DNA of 49,725 nucleotides, taken from the NCBI GenBank assembly GCA_964486285.1, contig CAZALH010000006.1, forward strand, positions 1 to 49,725, given 5' to 3'. A program made the translations under genes and the position numbers. This document shows positions 8,649 to 16,902 of the stretch, in pieces. Source of the stretch: JAIDVZ01 sp964486285. Lineage in GTDB: Bacteria > Verrucomicrobiota > Verrucomicrobiia > Opitutales > JAIRKQ01. The notes beneath the pieces were generated by a model. The model saw only the letters and a list, made by a program, of their open reading frames with translations, was not told the origin of the DNA and made no database searches. Positions within the stretch are counted from its first letter, which is position 1; every line of letters begins with the position of its first letter.

Positions 8649-11062
8649 GCAAGTTTCCTTATTTCATAAAATTTTAATACTTCATTCTGTATTTTTTCAA
8701 AAAATTCTTGAACCTCATTATCAGTCAATGTTCGTTCCTCCGACCTAAAACTTATTTCAAACCCTAAAGCCTTTTTATCAGAACCAATTTGTTCACCGGT
8801 ATAAATATCAAATAACGATATATATTCAATTTCTATTGATGAATTAATCGACTTTTTGGAAAATTTTTCAAGTAAAGACATCACATCGCCAACTTGTACA
8901 TCGCGATCAACAATAATTGATATGTCCTTAGAAACTCGAGGGAATATCCCAAAACGTTTATAACGCTTATTTTTCGAACGATTTCTTTCGAAAACAGCAT
9001 CAGTAATAATAATTTCCATTCCCCATATGTTTTGCTTGAGGCCAAAATATCGCTTTAATGACTTTTTATTCAGTAATCCACATTTAATTTCAATACCAGA
9101 GCGATCTAATGAGCAATATTCCGCGGAATGTTCAGCTTGCCACAAAAAACTATCGCCCATCGAACTAAGTTTTATTTGATCTGTATTTATAAGACTCTTA
9201 AGCACATCAAAGCACAACTTTTTTATATCTAAAAATGTTACTTTCTTGAACTCGATTTGTCTGTTAAGCGGGATTTCGGTAGTTATGCAACTGATAGCTA
9301 AGCACTCGCTCGGTAAAGCGTTTACTTTTGTTACAATTTTTCCAGCTTCAAAAAATTTATTTTCCCAATTGCCATTTTGAATGTTTGTTTTCAGAGTTGT
9401 TAATAGCCCTGGTAATAATGATTGTCTGTAACAACTTTGGTCAATGTTTAAAGGATTTTCTAGTTCTACCAATGGTTCAGAATTTAGCAAATTTCGTACA
9501 ATATTTACATCACTAAAAGAGTAATTATAACATTCAAAAAAATCATGATTTGACAAATTTTGCCGTACATTTCTTAAAAAAGGGAAAGAACAGTGATCCT
9601 TTCTTTGCACATTTGTTATGTTAACTGGTAAATTTGGAATCTTATCAGTACCATATACTCTCAAACACTCCTCAACGATATCAATTGGACGTTCAACGTC
9701 AGAACGAAAACTAGGAACAACAACATTGAACCCAATATCCGTAATTCTTACATCAAAACCTAACCGTTGCAAAATATTTGCAATGTCATCACGAGGGATA
9801 CAAAACCCTAACTTTTTTAAAAAAAAATCATTTGAAATTGATATATTCGTTCGTTCGTTAAGATGCTCTTTCGCTGGTATATATTGAACATATTCTCCTC
9901 CACAAATCTTTAAAATTAGAGATAATGCTCGTTCTCCACTGCTTTTACAAGCAGCAGCATCAACAACATGTGTAAAACGATAAGAACTTTCTGTTGAAAC
10001 ATTTAAATTCCGTGAAGACAACATTATTGAGGCATGATCGAAACATGCACTTTCTATAAAAATATCGGTTGTAGAATCATCCACTTCAGCATCAATACTT
10101 CCAATAATTCCAGCAATTACTAAAGGCTTCTCAGAATCTGCAATAACTGTAATATTACTATTTAAATTGTGGAGTTTATTATCTAACCCAACTAAAGATT
10201 CATCGTCTGTTGCATAACGAACATTTAATTCACTATTTTTGATCTTCTTAATATCAAATGCGTGTAACGGATTCCCAGTTTCAAGCATAACCCAATTACA
10301 GATATCTACGACATTATTTATAGATTTCATTCCAGCATTGTTAAGATCATTTACTAACCAATCTGGGCTTTCTTGTATATTAATTCCGGTAACACAAAAA
10401 CCGTAATAACATGAACAATCTTTAGAAGAAACATTAACACATTTCAATAAGTCATCGTTATTAACAATAGGTGTTTTAGTGACATCAGGGAAAGAAACTG
10501 ATAAATTTAGTTTACTTCCAAGTTCACGAGCGATACCAAGGTAACTTAAACAATCTCCGCGATTAGAAGTAACCGACAAATCAAAAATAATATCACTTGG
10601 AATATTTATTACGTCGTGCAAAATTTTCCCGACTTCAGTATCTTTGCTTAAAATAAGCAAACCGTCATGATCATTACTTAACCCTAATTCACGACCACTA
10701 CACATCATCCCTGAAGATAATATTCCACGTAATTTACTCTCTTCAATTTTTACATCACCTGGCAAGATCGTCCCTGGAAGTGCAACAGGTACATGATCCA
10801 TAAGTTTAAAATTTTTTGCCCCACATACAATTTGACGCAAATTATCATCTCCAATGAACACAGAGCAAATGGACAGTTTATCAGCATTGGGATGTCTATC
10901 AATCTTCTGAATTTCACCAACAACCAATGATGTCTGACGCTTAAGACCAATAAAATCTATATTTTCAACTTCAAAACCCAGTGAAGTAAAAACATCTGCT
11001 AAATTTTCTGCATCTAAATTAACATCAATATATCTTTTTAGCCAATTTAAACTTATTTTCAT
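8645..11062 (-). CDS. pheT: phenylalanine-tRNA ligase beta subunit
   Basis: Beta subunit of the alpha2-beta2 synthetase that charges tRNA-Phe. It has 805 residues, as expected for the bacterial form. The N-terminus MKISLNWLKRYIDVNLDAEN leads into the tRNA-binding/EMAP domain at about 40-150 (VVGEIQKIDRHPNADKLSIC). B3/B4 editing and B5 regions follow in the middle, with the motif EECLRVYGTDKIPNLP near 470. The C-terminal 90 residues form the FDX-ACB anticodon-binding domain (FPRVSKDISIIVDRDVQVGD). It is the first gene of pheT-gatC-gatA, with a 4-base overlap into gatC. pheS is not adjacent, unlike the common pheST order. Confidence 0.95.
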   Translation of the reverse strand: MKISLNWLKRYIDVNLDAENLADVFTSLGFEVENIDFIGLKRQTSLVVGEIQKIDRHPNADKLSICSVFIGDDNLRQIVCGAKNFKLMDHVPVALPGTILPGDVKIEESKLRGILSSGMMCSGRELGLSNDHDGLLILSKDTEVGKILHDVINIPSDIIFDLSVTSNRGDCLSYLGIARELGSKLNLSVSFPDVTKTPIVNNDDLLKCVNVSSKDCSCYYGFCVTGINIQESPDWLVNDLNNAGMKSINNVVDICNWVMLETGNPLHAFDIKKIKNSELNVRYATDDESLVGLDNKLHNLNSNITVIADSEKPLVIAGIIGSIDAEVDDSTTDIFIESACFDHASIMLSSRNLNVSTESSYRFTHVVDAAACKSSGERALSLILKICGGEYVQYIPAKEHLNERTNISISNDFFLKKLGFCIPRDDIANILQRLGFDVRITDIGFNVVVPSFRSDVERPIDIVEECLRVYGTDKIPNLPVNITNVQRKDHCSFPFLRNVRQNLSNHDFFECYNYSFSDVNIVRNLLNSEPLVELENPLNIDQSCYRQSLLPGLLTTLKTNIQNGNWENKFFEAGKIVTKVNALPSECLAISCITTEIPLNRQIEFKKVTFLDIKKLCFDVLKSLINTDQIKLSSMGDSFLWQAEHSAEYCSLDRSGIEIKCGLLNKKSLKRYFGLKQNIWGMEIIITDAVFERNRSKNKRYKRFGIFPRVSKDISIIVDRDVQVGDVMSLLEKFSKKSINSSIEIEYISLFDIYTGEQIGSDKKALGFEISFRSEERTLTDNEVQEFFEKIQNEVLKFYEIRKLA

Positions 11063-11090
11063 TTCTTAATACGATGTCTTTAGAAAAATT

Positions 11091-12026
11091 TCAATCATCA
11101 CGCAAGAATTTATCGAAATAGTTTTTTATCATCGAACAAACGTAATTAACTTTTAAACTTCTTAAGTTTTTACTTTTTAAAATTAAATGTTTCTTCGAAT
11201 CAACAGGATATGGCCCGAATCGATCTTGGTTTGTAGGACCAAAAAAAGCAACTACCAGCTTACTTAAAGCTGCACCCAAATGGATTGGTGCACTATCGTT
11301 AGCGACTAATAGCTTGCACTTTTTTACTAAGGCTAAAACATCCAAAAGATCAGTTTTTCCAGTTAAATTGACTACATTTTCGTAAAAAAATTCTCTGGAT
11401 ATGGCATGTTGACCAACTAAAACTATTTTATGTTGAGAATATATATTTGCTAATTGTTCCACCAATTCTAAAAAATATGGCCACTGCTTTTCTTTCCGTC
11501 TGCTCTCAGGGAATAATAAAATGTAATTTTCTTCTTGTAAGGCAAGGAATTTATTGGACAAATGATTAAAGTTTAAACATGATTCAAACTTTGGGAACAA
11601 ACCAAACTTAGGCAAAAATTGAAGTAACAAATCCATGGCATGAACATGATCATTATCTGGCAAACCTACAACTTCAGAATATGCTAAACCAGCAAATTCT
11701 CTAGCATCTTGACGCCCAATTTTGCGTTTTGATTTACTAAAAAATGTCAACATACCGGAACGTGCTAATCCTTGCATATCTAAAACTGCATCATAAGAAT
11801 AATGCCTTATATCAGTAATCAAATTAATAAATTTCCGCAATCCCCCATTGCGATGAAATAAAAACACATTTTCAACTAAATTTGACGCGATAACAATATC
11901 TGACCAACAATCTCGAACGACCCAATCAACAATTAATTCAGGCAAATATTTTTTCATAATTGCAATGACTTGTAATCCATGAATTATATCACCCAAACTA
12001 GATGGTTTGATTACTAATATTCTCAT
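11091..12026 (-). CDS. waaC: glycosyltransferase family 9, heptosyltransferase I-like
   Basis: ADP-heptose transferase of the GT9 family, probably adding the first heptose to the Kdo of the LPS inner core at the cytoplasmic face of the inner membrane. The family start MRILVIKPSSLGDIIHGLQV is at ATG 12026; an upstream TTG start at 12083 would add 19 untypical residues and is rejected. GT9 marks include LDMQGLARSG, LFPESRRKEKQWP (nucleotide-sugar loop) and VANDSAPIHLGAALSKLVVA followed by FFGPT. Its 311 residues are normal. It is divergent from the acyltransferase-heptosyltransferase fusion with only a short shared promoter region. The WaaC rather than WaaF assignment rests on the RILVIKPSSLGDIIH start and is likely but not certain. 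Confidence 0.82.
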   Translation of the reverse strand: MRILVIKPSSLGDIIHGLQVIAIMKKYLPELIVDWVVRDCWSDIVIASNLVENVFLFHRNGGLRKFINLITDIRHYSYDAVLDMQGLARSGMLTFFSKSKRKIGRQDAREFAGLAYSEVVGLPDNDHVHAMDLLLQFLPKFGLFPKFESCLNFNHLSNKFLALQEENYILLFPESRRKEKQWPYFLELVEQLANIYSQHKIVLVGQHAISREFFYENVVNLTGKTDLLDVLALVKKCKLLVANDSAPIHLGAALSKLVVAFFGPTNQDRFGPYPVDSKKHLILKSKNLRSLKVNYVCSMIKNYFDKFLRDD

Positions 12027-12094
12027 ATATTTGTATTTGAAAAATTTTGTACCGTCTGTATATGCAATGCAATAGATGGTCAATTATTAATTTA

Positions 12095-14050
12095 ATGGGA
12101 ACAAGTATAGTTATTTTTTTACTAAAAGTCCTTGGGTTTTGCTTATCACGCTTACCAAAGAAAGTAGTACGTTACATAAGTGTTATACTTGGTGAAATCG
12201 TTTTCTACTGCATACCTGCCAGGCGACACATAGCGCTATCAAACTTAAGTCACGCATTTCCGCAAAAATCTGAAGAATGGCGTATTAAAATTTGCAAAGA
12301 AAGTTTTCATAGAATGATTGAGTTAGGAATGTTATCTATTGCATGTGGATTCCTTACTAAAAAACGCATAAAAAAAGACTTTCATTTATCTCCATCCGTA
12401 TTACTTTCGCTAAAGTCTATCCAAAATAATAATCGTGGAGCAATCATCTTAATCCCTCACACCACATTAATTGAATCATTAATATTTGTTCCATACTTAC
12501 TTCATGATGATGAAATACCTCAAATTGGAGTTATGTATCGTCCATTTGACAACAAAGCATTAGAGCGATATATAAAGAAATCCCGTGAACGTTTCGGCCT
12601 TAAACTCATTTCCCGTAAAAGAGGTTTTATAGAGGCGATGACAATGTTAAAAGAACATAAAATTGTCGCCATATTGTTCGATCAAAATGCTGGGTGCAGT
12701 GGAGCTACTACTACTTTTTTTGGGCGTTTTGCACAGACGACAGAGTTGCCAGGGATATTGGCGACACGGTACCATGCACCAGTTTACTACTTATTTGCGC
12801 AACGAATTAATACTTGGGAAGCAGAAATAAAAATAGAGAAATTATGCAATGAATGTGTCTCAACACCTCATGTTTTGTTAACCGCCAACCAATGGTTGGA
12901 AAAAAAATTATGCTCTGAAGATCAAATATGTTCTGACTGGCTATGGGCACATAATAGGTGGAAAATTACTAGTAATAAAAAAAATTTGTTCTCAATAAAT
13001 AAGAATCGAAATTGGCTTGAAGAAACCAGACAATTTTTTGCATATGATCAGTTTCCTAAAACTTTTCGTGTATTTATTAGATTGCCAAATTGGTTGGGTG
13101 ATGTCGTAATGGCTATTCCAATATTACGCGAATTAGAAAGATGCCGTCCTGATATTGAAGTAACTGTTCTCTGTCAAAAACATTTCATTGATTTCCTCGA
13201 AAAATTAAACCTGGCTGATCACATTATTGCACTCCCAAATAAAGGAATAAAATATCTTTTTCAAATATACAAATATCGCAAGCTATATCCTGATGTTCAT
13301 ATAGTACTTACTAATTCATTACGTGGTGATCTTGAAGCATGGATAATTGGCGCAACTGTACGTTTAGGTATATACAACAAACATAAACGATCACCATTAT
13401 TAACAGACGTTTTTAAATTTGGTCCTGAATGTGATAAAACAAATATTCACCAAACCGAATATTGGGGAAAATTTTTACAAGCTTATGGGTTAACGCAAAA
13501 CATAAATTATACTCCCTATAAATTTTGTTTAGAACTATCTTCAAAACCGACCAAAGAATATTCCATCGGTTTAATGTGTGGATCTTCTAATAATCCAAGC
13601 AAACGTTGGCCATTAAATGACTGGAAAATATTAATAGAAAGATTAATTCATCGTTATCCTGGGATACAAATGTATCTCTATGGCAGTAAACAAGATATTC
13701 AAATAACAGAAAAAATTGCCCTTGGATTTGGGAAACAAAACATTCAACAAGAATGCGGTACTACCACTATTTTAGATTTATGCAAACGCATTCAATCAAA
13801 TGAACTAATAATTACATGTGATAGTGGTGGCATGCACATAGCAAACATGTTTGGGAAGCCAGTAGTGTGTATATTCGGGCCAACTAATGCTATTCAAACT
13901 GGTCCAATTTTCAATGCTCCTAAAATTATCGTACGCCCACCTAGCTGCCCATCTAAAGGAGGATTTCCAATAGAAGATGTTTCTGTAAAACAAGTATTTT
14001 CTGCTGTAACATCGATCATGGATAATGTTTTCCCTGTAATTAGAGAATAA
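12095..14050 (+). CDS. fusion: LpxL-type lipid A acyltransferase + heptosyltransferase II (GT9)
   Basis: Two LPS enzymes in one chain of about 651 residues. Residues 1-300 are an LpxL/HtrB-family acyltransferase: an N-terminal hydrophobic segment, RRHIALSNLSHAFP, LIPHTTLIES (the HX4D/E catalytic motif with Glu), and LFDQNAGCSGATTTFFGR. From about residue 322 a complete GT9 domain follows: RVFIRLPNWLGDVVMAIPIL, CGSSNNPSKRWPLNDW, and TCDSGGMHIANMFGKPVVC with IFGPT. This half is WaaF-like, with the PNWLGD start. The fusion would couple secondary acylation of lipid A to inner-core heptose addition at the inner membrane. ATG 12095 is preferred; ATG 12062 and TTG 12047 are in frame. No frameshift or internal stop separates the halves, so the fusion is not an obvious assembly error. 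Confidence 0.87.
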   Translation: MGTSIVIFLLKVLGFCLSRLPKKVVRYISVILGEIVFYCIPARRHIALSNLSHAFPQKSEEWRIKICKESFHRMIELGMLSIACGFLTKKRIKKDFHLSPSVLLSLKSIQNNNRGAIILIPHTTLIESLIFVPYLLHDDEIPQIGVMYRPFDNKALERYIKKSRERFGLKLISRKRGFIEAMTMLKEHKIVAILFDQNAGCSGATTTFFGRFAQTTELPGILATRYHAPVYYLFAQRINTWEAEIKIEKLCNECVSTPHVLLTANQWLEKKLCSEDQICSDWLWAHNRWKITSNKKNLFSINKNRNWLEETRQFFAYDQFPKTFRVFIRLPNWLGDVVMAIPILRELERCRPDIEVTVLCQKHFIDFLEKLNLADHIIALPNKGIKYLFQIYKYRKLYPDVHIVLTNSLRGDLEAWIIGATVRLGIYNKHKRSPLLTDVFKFGPECDKTNIHQTEYWGKFLQAYGLTQNINYTPYKFCLELSSKPTKEYSIGLMCGSSNNPSKRWPLNDWKILIERLIHRYPGIQMYLYGSKQDIQITEKIALGFGKQNIQQECGTTTILDLCKRIQSNELIITCDSGGMHIANMFGKPVVCIFGPTNAIQTGPIFNAPKIIVRPPSCPSKGGFPIEDVSVKQVFSAVTSIMDNVFPVIRE

Positions 14051-14091
14051 ATTGTTAAAGCAAATCAATCTCAATGATAAATGAGGGAAAT

Positions 14092-14202
14092 ATGAAGGCT
14101 TATTTTGATAAAAATTCTTACATCCTATCAAAAAAAAGATTAAATCAACCCAAGCGTTTTAAAAGGAACGAATTTCAACCAAAAGAAATTTATGAAAATT
14201 AA
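14092..14202 (+). CDS. possible small basic protein of 36 residues
   Basis: The ATG at 14092 is preceded by GAGGGAAAT, a good ribosome binding site at correct spacing, and opens a 36-codon frame. The product begins MKAYFDKNSYILSKKRLNQP and ends EIYEN; it is strongly basic. It is not recognised and does not match ribosomal protein L34 or L36. Its stop overlaps the start of the next small ORF. The ribosome site is the only support. Confidence 0.35.
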   Translation: MKAYFDKNSYILSKKRLNQPKRFKRNEFQPKEIYEN

Positions 14203-14407
14203 TACAACGCACGAACATAATGTACCTCAAATTAGCCAATTACATAATCCTAAAATAAACGGTCTTAACCCTGACGCTGTAAATCGTGTTGTCAAAAATG
14301 ATTCACTAAAAAAAATAACGGACTATTTTGTGAAAAAAACTATTAATCATAAGTTACACCAAACTTTGATTACTCAATTCACATATATTTCTGAAGATAT
14401 TTTTTAA
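14192..14407 (+). CDS. hypothetical small protein of 71 residues
   Basis: Not recognised. The ATG at 14192 overlaps the last codons of the preceding 36-codon frame, so the two could be translationally coupled. The product begins MKINTTHEHNVPQISQLHNP and ends QFTYISEDIF; it is polar and lacks a signal peptide. It lies alone between the LPS fusion gene and the convergent gyrA, followed at once by a hairpin. It could be a genuine small gene or a remnant of something longer. Confidence 0.4.
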   Translation: MKINTTHEHNVPQISQLHNPKINGLNPDAVNRVVKNDSLKKITDYFVKKTINHKLHQTLITQFTYISEDIF

Positions 14408-14418
14408 TTCTAATCAAC

Positions 14419-14441
14419 ATCCAGAAAAATTTTTTCTGGAT
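14419..14441. terminator. hairpin between convergent small ORF and gyrA
   Basis: The inverted repeat ATCCAGAAAA / TTTTCTGGAT with a 3-base spacer lies in the 56 bases between the plus-strand small ORF and the gyrA stop. The A/T-rich arms give U-rich 3' sides in both directions, so it may act as a bidirectional terminator. There is no long separate U-tract. Confidence 0.5.
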
Positions 14442-14463
14442 ATTGAATATTCTACATAATATT

Positions 14464-16890
14464 TTACTGTTTTTCTACATTTAATATTTTAGAAATTCCG
14501 ACCAATAAATCATCTTTTTCTAACGAAATTAGACGTACTCCCTGTGTTGTTCTACCTATAACACGCACTTCTTTAATTGGGGAACGTATTGCCTGGCCAT
14601 CTCCAGTAACCATCATGATTTCATCATTATCATTAACAGTTAACGCTCCTACAAGTTTGCCACCTTTACGCAATTTCATGGCAATAACCCCTGATCCTCC
14701 ACGTTTTTGCAATCTATATTCACTGAATAATGAACGCTTTCCCATACCATTATCAGCAGCAAGCAAAAATGTAGCATTATCATCTACTATTGTCATATTG
14801 CACACACTATCCCCTGATTTTAGAGAAATTCCACGCACACCACGGGTTGAACGTCCCTGATCTCTTAGGTCATTTTCGTGGAAACGGATGGACATACCAT
14901 TGGATGTAGTCATTATAATTTCATTCATTCCATTCGTTAAAACAGCTTCGATTAAATGATCATTTTCATCGATTTGAATCCCTATAATACCACCTTTTCG
15001 GACATTCTTGTAAGCTTCTAGACACGTCTTTTTTATAATACCATTGCGTGTACATATTACTAAATACTTATCTGGTGAAAAATTTTGAAAACATATCATC
15101 GCTGCAATACGTTCATTAGGGCGCATATCAATAATATTTACAATCGCCCTTCCTTTGGATATACGTGAACCATCTGGAATTTCATAAACTTTTTCTACAT
15201 AAACACGTCCACTGTCCATAACAAACATAATATTATCATGGGTATTGGCAGTAAACAAATGTTCAACGGAATCTTCGTCATGTTGCCCAGCTCCAATTAC
15301 TCCTTTCCCTCCTCGTTTTTGAGAACGATAAGAATTTACTGAAGTACGTTTTATAAAACCTTTATTAGTTACTGTTAAAACACAACATTCATTAGCAATA
15401 ACATCTTCAAAACGAAATTCTCCAACATCTTCTTCAATATGAGTAAGTCTGGGAGAAGCATATTTTTCACGCAATGTAATTAATTCTTCCTTAACAACAG
15501 TTAAGAGAGTATTCTCACTTCCCAAAATTGCTTTATATTTGTCAATTGTTGCCAACAAGTCAGCATATTCTGATTCTATCTTATCTCTTTCAAGTCCAGT
15601 TAATTGATACAACCGTAGATCCAAAATTGCTAATGCTTGTATATCAGTCAATGGGAAGTTAGTTATAAGAGAAATTTTAGCTTCATCTTTATTATTTGCA
15701 GATCGAATAATTCGCACAACTTCATCTAAATTGTCTAGTGCAATTCTAAATCCGCTCAAAATATGGGCACGAGCCTCTGCTTTTTTTAATCTAAAGCTTG
15801 TACGTCGAGTAATAACCTCACGACGATGATCAATATAACATTCTAGAAGTTCTTTAATATTCATCTGTTTTGGTCTGCGCTGATGCAAAGCCAGCATAAT
15901 AACCCCAAAACTAGACTCTAATTGAGTATTTTTATATAGTTTATTGATAACAACACGTGTCACAGCATCTCGCTTAAGTTCGATAACTATGCGTGTTTTT
16001 TCATCAGATTCATCTCTGAGATCACTAATTTCATCCAAAACTTTCTCATGGACTAATTCCGCAATACGAGAGACTAACATTGCTCGATTGACAGCATAAG
16101 GAATTTCAGTAATAATTATTTGTTCTCTGCCATTCTCCGTCGTTTCAATATTAACAACTCCACGAACTTTAATAATCCCTCTTCCCGTACTCAAATAACG
16201 CTTGATATTTTCCGTACCAATTACTATTCCACCCGTTGGGAAATCTGGACCACGAATAATAGAACAAAGTTCATTTACGGAAATTTCCGGATTATCTATA
16301 ATTTGGCAAGCAGCATCGATTAATTCTCCTAAATTATGAGGAGGAATATTTGTGGTCATACCCACTGCAATACCAGTAGAACCATTCATTAATAAATTAG
16401 GTAATGCTGCAGGTAAGACGCTAGGTTCTGTTGTACTTTCCTTATAATTAGGAACAAAATCAACAGTATCTTCATCAATATCTTTTAATAAATCCTCAGA
16501 AACACTTTGCAACTTGCACTCTGTATAACGATACGCTGCCGCTGGATCACCATCAATTGACCCAAAATTCCCTTGCGGAAAAATTAATGGATACCGCATA
16601 ACCCAATCTTGTGCTAAACGTACCAATGTATCATAAACAGATGAATCTCCATGCGGATGATAGTTTTTCAAAACTTCTCCTACAACACCAGCACATTTAT
16701 CAAATGGTCGCGAATAAAGTAATCCTTCACGCAACATAGCATACAATATTCTACGCTGCACTGGTTTTAATCCATCGCGTACATCAGGTAATGCTCGACT
16801 TACAATGACAGACATCGAATAATCAATGTAAGCCGATTTCATAACATCAGATATACTATTTACTTCTGTTTTGTCATTTTCAGTATACAT
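14464..16890 (-). CDS. gyrA: DNA gyrase subunit A
   Basis: Breakage-reunion subunit of DNA gyrase, which introduces negative supercoils with GyrB. The catalytic Tyr is at residue 122 (AAAYRYTE). In the quinolone region HPHGDSSVYD, Ser83 and Asp87 fall at the same numbers as in E. coli, so no resistance substitution is visible. The C-terminal beta-pinwheel carries the GyrA box QKRGGKG (about residue 530), marking gyrase rather than topoisomerase IV. Length is 808 residues, ending shortly after the pinwheel without a long acidic tail. It lies 12 bases downstream of gyrB and is surely co-transcribed with it. Confidence 0.97.
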   Translation of the reverse strand: MYTENDKTEVNSISDVMKSAYIDYSMSVIVSRALPDVRDGLKPVQRRILYAMLREGLLYSRPFDKCAGVVGEVLKNYHPHGDSSVYDTLVRLAQDWVMRYPLIFPQGNFGSIDGDPAAAYRYTECKLQSVSEDLLKDIDEDTVDFVPNYKESTTEPSVLPAALPNLLMNGSTGIAVGMTTNIPPHNLGELIDAACQIIDNPEISVNELCSIIRGPDFPTGGIVIGTENIKRYLSTGRGIIKVRGVVNIETTENGREQIIITEIPYAVNRAMLVSRIAELVHEKVLDEISDLRDESDEKTRIVIELKRDAVTRVVINKLYKNTQLESSFGVIMLALHQRRPKQMNIKELLECYIDHRREVITRRTSFRLKKAEARAHILSGFRIALDNLDEVVRIIRSANNKDEAKISLITNFPLTDIQALAILDLRLYQLTGLERDKIESEYADLLATIDKYKAILGSENTLLTVVKEELITLREKYASPRLTHIEEDVGEFRFEDVIANECCVLTVTNKGFIKRTSVNSYRSQKRGGKGVIGAGQHDEDSVEHLFTANTHDNIMFVMDSGRVYVEKVYEIPDGSRISKGRAIVNIIDMRPNERIAAMICFQNFSPDKYLVICTRNGIIKKTCLEAYKNVRKGGIIGIQIDENDHLIEAVLTNGMNEIIMTTSNGMSIRFHENDLRDQGRSTRGVRGISLKSGDSVCNMTIVDDNATFLLAADNGMGKRSLFSEYRLQKRGGSGVIAMKLRKGGKLVGALTVNDNDEIMMVTGDGQAIRSPIKEVRVIGRTTQGVRLISLEKDDLLVGISKILNVEKQ

Positions 16891-16902
16891 TTTGCAAAAC
16901 CT

